Assembly: GCA_905178155.1 (NCBI GenBank)
Contig: CAJINV010000013.1
Span: 2,786,158-2,850,157, forward strand
From: Amoebophrya sp. A120
Taxonomy: Eukaryota > Sar > Dinophyceae > Syndiniales > Amoebophryaceae
Direction: 5' to 3'
Length of the DNA: 64,000 nt
Below, piece after piece: positions 58,301-64,000 of this stretch. The notes beneath the pieces are model-generated. The model saw nothing but the letters and a program-made list of their open reading frames with translations. It had not been told where the DNA came from and searched no databases. Each line of letters starts with the position of its first letter. The first letter of the stretch is position 1. The position numbers were made by a program, and so were the translations under genes.

Positions 58301-61300
58301 CGCAGCATCCTCCTCCTTCTGCTCGGATAGGCTCTGTGGGTTGGTCCCCCTGCTCGTTATCGTCTGCACCGCTTTCTTAAATTGCGCGGCGGTTAAAGAT
58401 TCTAACCCCCGGTGGTCGAATTGCGCGAACACGGAGCGGATGGACAAACCCGCGCCGGGGTTTTGCTTCATGTAGCTGTACAGCCGGGATTTGATGATCG
58501 GCAAAGCGGAACCCGCTAGCCACTGGCTCGCTTTCTGCCGCGATCGGCCAACCTCGGCTTCCGGGAAGGAGAGCAAAGAGGAAGAAGAAGCGCTGTTATT
58601 CATCGGCACTTGTTGTTCGGCACTTGTTGCGCCGTCGGCTGACGACGAAATTGAATTCGCACTCGTCGCCCAGGACATCTCCACCACAGCGTCGGGGTAC
58701 GCGATTTTTCCTTGCAGCTGCTGGTAGGACAACATGCCACTTCCCGTGTCCTGGTCCAACACGTTGAACAAGCTGGAGACGTCCGCCTTGGAGACACTCA
58801 CCCCGGAGACCGAGCGGAAGAGATTCAGATTTTCGAACAGGTTCTTGAACTCGACGTAAGACAAGAACCCGTCGCGGTCCTCATCTGCCTGGGTGAAAGC
58901 GTCCATCAAGCTGTACTTGTTTTCTATCAAAGTGTTCCTCAGAACCTGGATCGTGTTTTGCAGTAGGTGCGAACTTCTGATACGCCAGATGAACTCCTTG
59001 CGTGATTTGCTCGCCTCGTCCACGACCTGCAGCCGTTCCCTTTTGCTGAACTCCTGCTTCTCGAACTGGAGTTTGTGCAAGAAGTGGTCCAGGTCCGGAT
59101 ACGTGAGCCTGTCCGACTCGGCGCCCGACAAATCTGAGGATGGTGGGAGCGCACTGCGGATTTCCTGCTCCGCAACTTCCTCCTCGATCTCGACGGAGGA
59201 TGCTCTTCCAGCTGTTTCCCCCATTTTACTGCTCGCAGAAGTTTTTCTCCTCTTCAAAATCTTCGCCCGGATCTTCTCAAACAAGTTCGGGAACGTTTCC
59301 CCGCGGAGCTCTAAGTCGAAATCTCGGAACTGCATGAACCCTCGCGGATAGTTCATCTTCTTCAGATAGCGCTGCGCAACCTCCTCGAAGCTGTACTCCA
59401 GTAGACCGTCACTGTATCTTGGTTGCACCGTCTCCGCGCCGTTCGAAATGTGCACCGTGGGCGGGAGTTCGCCGTTGACGAGCTGTTGGAAGTTTTTCGC
59501 GAAAAGAAAATCCTCCCCGCCGGGGAACTCGTCCTTCGCAGAGTATTTGTCGAACAACTTCCGGATGTTCAACTTTTCCCTCGCGACCTTCTTCCGTAAC
59601 TGCGCAAACGGCCCCTGGTCCTTCGACTTGATCACCATCGAAGTGCTACTGCTGGAGGAACCTCCCGGCGCATTCTCATTTTCCGCTTTACTCTCTGCTT
59701 CTTTGTGCAGGAAGTTCATCATGTGCAGGGTTTCTTTCTCCTCGGATAGCAGCATCTGTTTCGCCTCGTACTCCCCTCGAGAAGTTAAAAAGGCAGTATC
59801 CAGGAGCCAGACGAACTCGAGCTCCAGGGCCGCAAGGGTTGGGGGCGCAGCAGCGTTTTTGCCTTCCACCTCTGAAGATGGCACATCACCGCTGCTGCTA
59901 GATGAGAGCACCTTGTTTAGAACTTCCTGGACCAGAACCTTCGCTTTCTGTTCGCTCAGAAATTCAAAAAAGGAATTGATCACCTGCTCCAAAATCTTCA
60001 CAGTTTCGTCCGAGGTAATCACCACTGTGTTTTGTGGTTCTACTTCTTTTTCCAAACAGATGGAGAAAACGACGCGCAGAGCCGTTCGCAGGGAAAACCC
60101 CCGCAGCATGTTCTTGCCAGAAAGCGGGTCGACGGAATTCCCTAGCAGCCCGAAGTGGAAGTCCGTGTTTTTCAGGGGGACAGGATCCATTTCTTCAAAC
60201 ACGAACTCCTGCGTCGCCTCCGCGTCGGAGCTGGACTTCGCACTCGCGTTCGCCACTTCCAAAACGGCAGCGAGCCACTCGACGTATTTTACGGCGTTGT
60301 CGTTGTCCACGTCCAAGAAGCTCGTCAAACTGTTGCCCTTCCCGCTGCCGTGCGTGAAGACCTGGTCTAGCTGCTGCGCGGTGATCGAGAGCGGGAGTTG
60401 ATTCAACGCTTTTTGCACTATTCGGAGCGGCAATTTGCCCGAGATAGAATTCTTGCTGCTCCTGTTCACAATTGTGTCCACCGCTTTCAAAATTTGCAGG
60501 AACGAAATTCCCTCGGTCGTTAATCGGGATCTAATGGAGGAAAACAACTCGCCCTTTTTCTCCGCCTCGGACAACTTCGACCACTTGTGATTTTTCTCCT
60601 TCTCCAAATTCGCCACCTGCTGCTGCAGTTCCGACGCCTTTTGGTCCTCTACTTCCAGTTGCTGTTGCCCACTACTACTAGCCGCCGCTCCCGCACTTCC
60701 GCCCGCTTCCGTTTTCATCTTCGCGACCTCGGCCGCCATCTGCTCCGCCTCGGTGGAAGATTCGTTTTCCTTCAATTTTTCCAGCAATTTTGTCATCTCC
60801 TGCTCGAATTTGTCCGCTTTCGTCCGCTCCCGTTCGTAATTGATGTTTGACTGGATCAGGTCGTCCTTTGTCTGCAGCTATTACAGTGAAAAGTGCCTCC
60901 CACCCCTCAAATTGCAAAAATTTTTGATGCGAGGTTTCCAAATGAAAACGTTTTGTCATGCATGAAAGGAGTATAAATCTTTCTGAGGCAGAGCCTAGGC
61001 GTGTATCGCATCGCTTGCATGACAAGGGCCGCTTTTGCTGGGGTCTTTTGCAATACAATTTTTTGCTGCTCACGATTGGAAACCTGTGATGCTAATAGAT
61101 GCACGAGGGCGAATGTTTCATTTGGAAAGGTTTGCAATACAAATGCTCCCAAGTTCGGGGGTGGGGGCATTTTTCATTGTAGTAGCAGCATCTCCTTCTC
61201 TAGACTATCCAGTTTCTTCGACAAACTCGTCGCTTTTTCCAAGGATTTATGCCGAGTAAAAACGTCCCCACACCAGAGCTGTCATGCAAATCTGCACGCC

Positions 61301-64000
61301 AAAAAAGTTTCTCATGCGGAGCCCCATGAGAAGCGTTTTCTAGTCGTGTTTTGGAGTTTGCGATGCTAGAATCAGCATGATATGCTAGGTCTGTGATGCT
61401 GCTGAACTAGCGCAACAGGATTGCACTAGGAGGGCAAACTTGTCATGCGAAACAGCGAAAGCTGGTTGATTTGTCTAGCAGATTCCCCATCTTGACTATG
61501 GTGTGGGGACGTTTTTACTCAGGATAAGATTCGTTTTTCACGTCGGTGGCAAGTTCCACTTCAGTCGCTAACCGTTTCGCCCGTGTCAGGAACAAATCCT
61601 TCTTCTCTTGCATCTCCATGTCAAAGATTTTGCTCAGCTTATCCTGAGTAAAAAACGTCCCCATCCCAGAGTCTTCATGCAAATCTGCATGCTAAAAAAG
61701 TTTCTCACGAGGAGCCCCATGCGCGGCGTTTTCTAGTTGTGTTTTGAATTTGTGACGCTCGGAGCAGCATGATATGCTAGCTCTGTGATGCTGCTGAACT
61801 AGCTCAACAGGACTAGACTACGAGGACAGGCGTGTCATGCGAAACAAGCAAAGCTGGCTGATTTGTCTAGCCGATTTCCCATCTTGACTCTGGGTTGGGC
61901 GGGACGATTTTACATATGATACAGCTCGGCTAATTTCTTCTTCAACCTCACGTTCTCCGCGGAAGCCGCGCCAGCCGTTGCGTTTTGCGCCTTCTGCAGG
62001 TAGTTTCCGCTGCGCTTCGGGTGGTTCGCGGATTTTCGGAGCTCGTCGTTTTCCGCTTCGAGGTAAAACAGTTTGTCGACCAGTTCCTGCAGCTTCGCGC
62101 CCGAAGAAACGTCGACAGAACCGGTACTACTCCCCTTCGGACCTTTTTTGGTCGTTTCCAACGCTCTTAAATCTTCGGATTGTCTCTTGAACAGAATCTC
62201 CAGCTTTTCCTTTTCGATCTTCAGTTTTGGGTAATCTTCGTTCTGCTTTTTCGTTAGCTCGAGCTGCTTCGCGAGAAGTTCGTTCTCTTTGCTCGTTTTG
62301 TCCAGTTTCTGGAAGAATTCCGTCGCCGTCACCGAATTCGGCTCGCCGTCGACGTTGACCTTTACCATGGCGCCAACCTCTTGCAGTCTCTTCTCCAACT
62401 TGATATTCACGGCGGACAGTTCGGTGATATCATGAAGAAAAATCCCCCCCATATCAAAACGGAAATCTGTGATGCAGATTTGTGGTCACCAATCAGCGTT
62501 GTCATGCTAGAAGGGAAAAGATACGGACTGTAGTGCTGGGCGGCGTGGGAAGGCCTTGCATCTTCAGCATGACAGGAGGCAGCTGGAGGTGCGAAACAGC
62601 ATGACAAATTGCTTGCAAACGAGGCCACAACTGCGGCTCTTGGTCTTCTAGCAATACAAGGCGATTTGTGTACTCGAATACAGCATCACAAGTTTCGTGC
62701 TCGATATGGGGAGGGGGGATTTTTCCTTTTGATAGGCGAGTCGGGTGTGAAATCGCTGCTTTTCGTTCGCCCGGTCCTCCTCCGAGTCGAAGAGCTTCTG
62801 CTTCAGCTCCTCGCCGTCTGTGATCACGGACAGTTTCGCCTGCCGCTCGGCGGACGCTTCTGTCAGAGGTGGTTTTTGGTCTGGTTGTTCTTTGGTGTCA
62901 CTTTTTCCTGTCGTGGAACTCGAGGCTTTTTGTTCCTCTGCTGGAGTGGAGGAAGAGCTCTTCTCGTCTCTCTTCCCTTGTTCAACATCCACAGCTGCGG
63001 GAGTTGTGGAGGCGTCGGTCTTCTTCTCCCCGACGACGACCTCGGCTGGGTTAATGTCCGTGAACGCTCTCGGGTCTTCCCGCAATAAGTTCGAACTCAT
63101 CACCAAGTCGTGCTTTGTTTTCGCCGTGTAGGTTGCCTCGTCGTCGATGTACTTCGATAAGTATTTCAAACCGTCCTCCAGTTTATCCAGAAATACCTCG
63201 TTTTCCTTCTCCTGCTGTTCTTTCTTCTCCTTATCATCGTTCGGTTTTCTATCCCCTCGGCTGTTCTGCATCGTGGTCAAATCTGTCAACAGATTCTTCT
63301 GGAACCACTCGATCCTGCTCCGGAACAGCTTGTAGCGTTCCGCGTCCCGCTCGAAGATCCGCACGTCGTTCGCCAAATTTCCCGCCTTTTCGATATCGAC
63401 CGTGTGTCTATCATTCAGCTTCTCAATGATTTTTTTCAACTCCTTCGCCTCATTCTCCGAAAACTGCATTTTCTGCTGCATCTGCTCGGTCTTGGCATTC
63501 GCCTGGTCCTTCTCCTCCACGGCCGTTTCGATCTCCGCGCAGAGTGTCTTCATCCGCTTTTGGAAGATTTCCGTGCGGTCGGAAAGCTCCATCTCGAAGA
63601 TCTTTGTCGCTTCAGCGAGCTGCTTCTTCACATGTTCAAACTCCTGCACGGACACCTCCTTCTTGTGCGAAGAACTTGGAACGTGGGAGGAGGAAGTAGC
63701 TTTCGTATTTCCAGCAGATTTGCTACCCTTCTCCTTCCCCGCCCCGGCGAGGGCGCTGCTACTCGCCGACGGTGCCACGCTGGCTGCGCCTCCAGAAGTT
63801 GCAGCTGCGCTCAGCGCGAGCAACTCCTTCGCCAGTTCCTCGTTCTTGTGCTCCAAAACCACCACTCGCTCCACCAAATCCCGAACGCCGCGCCCGGCGT
63901 TGAGCGAGTCCACGTTCTGCGCAAAGGTCTTCGAACTGGCAGAGCTGCCGGAAACGGGGAGTTTCAAATATTCCAGGCCGGCGAGCTCCTCCTGCAGCCG
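55400..64000 (-). CDS. Giant coiled-coil protein with EF-hand-like loops (5' end outside window)
   Basis: Nine visible exons (64000..62735, 62422..61922, 61634..61527, 61242..61185, 60873..57328, 57001..56779, 56519..56251, 56134..55797, 55621..55400) encode at least 2176 residues, open at the right edge. Most of it is coiled coil with Glu/Lys/Gln/Leu heptads. The large exon also holds helical regions and EF-hand-like loops: DEDRDGFLSYVEF (a good match), DQDTGSGMLSYQQL and DVDNDNAVKYVEW. This suggests a calcium-responsive centrosomal, basal-body or cytoskeletal protein, but no orthologue is claimed. Six introns are introners covering all four families (C7, B5, B4, D1, C6, A13); 56250..56135 and 55796..55622 are GT-AG. 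Confidence 0.82.
56525..56778. mobile_element. Introner A13 (family A, 254 bp)
   Basis: Starts TATGAATTGCAAATATG and ends GCACTTGATA. Flanks AATGC (56520-56524) and AATTT (56779-56783) match at 3 of 5 bases. Removing 56520..56778 joins WETKF to NRMQNR in frame. Confidence 0.88.
57007..57327. mobile_element. Introner C6 (family C, 321 bp)
   Basis: Family-C termini with perfect repeat CGCAC at 57002-57006 and 57328-57332. Removing 57002..57327 joins KVNQQC to EQVKFEL in frame. Confidence 0.94.
60879..61184. mobile_element. Introner D1 (family D, 306 bp)
   Basis: Termini TATTACAGTGAAAAGTGCC and its inverse GGCATTTTTCATTGTAGTA. Perfect repeat GCAGC at 60874-60878 and 61185-61189. Removing 60874..61184 joins EKEMLL to QTKDDL in frame. 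Confidence 0.92.
61248..61526. mobile_element. Introner B4 (family B, 279 bp)
   Basis: Left end TATGCCGAGTAAAAACG, right end standard family B. Flanks GGATT (61243-61247) and AGATT (61527-61531) match at 4 of 5 bases. Removing 61243..61526 keeps the coiled-coil frame. Confidence 0.92.
61640..61921. mobile_element. Introner B5 (family B, 282 bp)
   Basis: Left end is intact family B, right end eroded (GGGACGATTTTACATATGATA). Perfect repeat CAGCT at 61635-61639 and 61922-61926. Only 108 coding bases from B4. Removing 61635..61921 joins KKKLAEL to SKIFDME in frame. Confidence 0.92.
62428..62734. mobile_element. Introner C7 (family C, 307 bp)
   Basis: Left end TATCATGAAGAAAAATCCCC, right end standard family C. 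Flanks GGTGA (62423-62427) and GGCGA (62735-62739) match at 4 of 5 bases. Removing 62423..62734 joins FHTRLA to ELSAVN in frame. Interior closest to C3. Confidence 0.92.

Noticed and set aside
276-62734. Repeated short blocks read as CRISPR or tandem arrays
   Set aside because: Repeats are inverted ends of dispersed elements inside genes, not regularly spaced arrays, and the genome is eukaryotic.
1-64000. Dinoflagellate spliced-leader gene
   Set aside because: I looked for the conserved leader core and saw no match on either strand.

Overview
The window is eukaryotic nuclear DNA. Genes are broken by short introns, intergenic gaps are about 0.5-1.8 kb, and the products are typical eukaryotic ones: a cysteinyl-tRNA synthetase, the nucleoporin SEH1, ER thioredoxin-fold proteins with KDEL-type tails, an ABHD4/5-type hydrolase and EF-hand coiled-coil proteins. 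Every gene I can support lies on the minus strand. Many introns are not ordinary introns: they are 220-345 bp elements with terminal inverted repeats (TIRs), flanked by 5-bp direct repeats, inside coding sequence and without GT-AG ends. As far as I know, this combination is reported for the parasitic dinoflagellate Amoebophrya (Syndiniales), so an Amoebophrya-like genome is my best guess. That assignment is inference.

Layout in genomic order (all minus strand, so transcription runs right to left): LRR protein (106-1085), doubtful small gene (1740-2221), charged protein (2358-4217), ER thioredoxin-like protein ending KSEL (4852-6613), CysRS (7548-12112), Ser/Pro/Arg-rich protein (12674-15265), putative membrane protein (16205-17887), ABHD4/5-like hydrolase (18525-21693), Ser-rich protein (21959-23744), Lys/Ser-rich protein (24791-27745), SEH1 (28339-30656), 1997-residue low-complexity protein (31371-37576), small ORF (38199-38450), PDI-like protein ending KDEL (39023-42092), multi-pass membrane protein with a tentative Orai-like look (43126-45916), signal-anchor coiled-coil protein (46689-48940), 803-residue protein (49926-53620), and an EF-hand/coiled-coil giant open at the right edge (55400 to beyond 64000).

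The main signal is the introner system. I located 28 TIR elements in four sequence families (A, B, C, D; names are mine) plus one TIR-poor candidate (E1). All lie inside genes and all begin and end as TAT...ATA or a decayed form of it. In nearly every case, removing the element plus one copy of its direct repeat restores an open frame that continues the same protein. Phase arithmetic over complete gene models (CysRS 1134 aa, SEH1 594 aa, ABHD 689 aa, PDI-KDEL 433 aa, 803-aa gene, giant gene) closes exactly. Only one element (14119-14439) could be spliced as GT-AG, and it is also the only one where precise removal gives a doubtful frame. Ordinary GT-AG introns of 75-275 bp sit in the same genes, so two intron types coexist. 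No tRNA, rRNA, CRISPR or prokaryotic operon features were seen.
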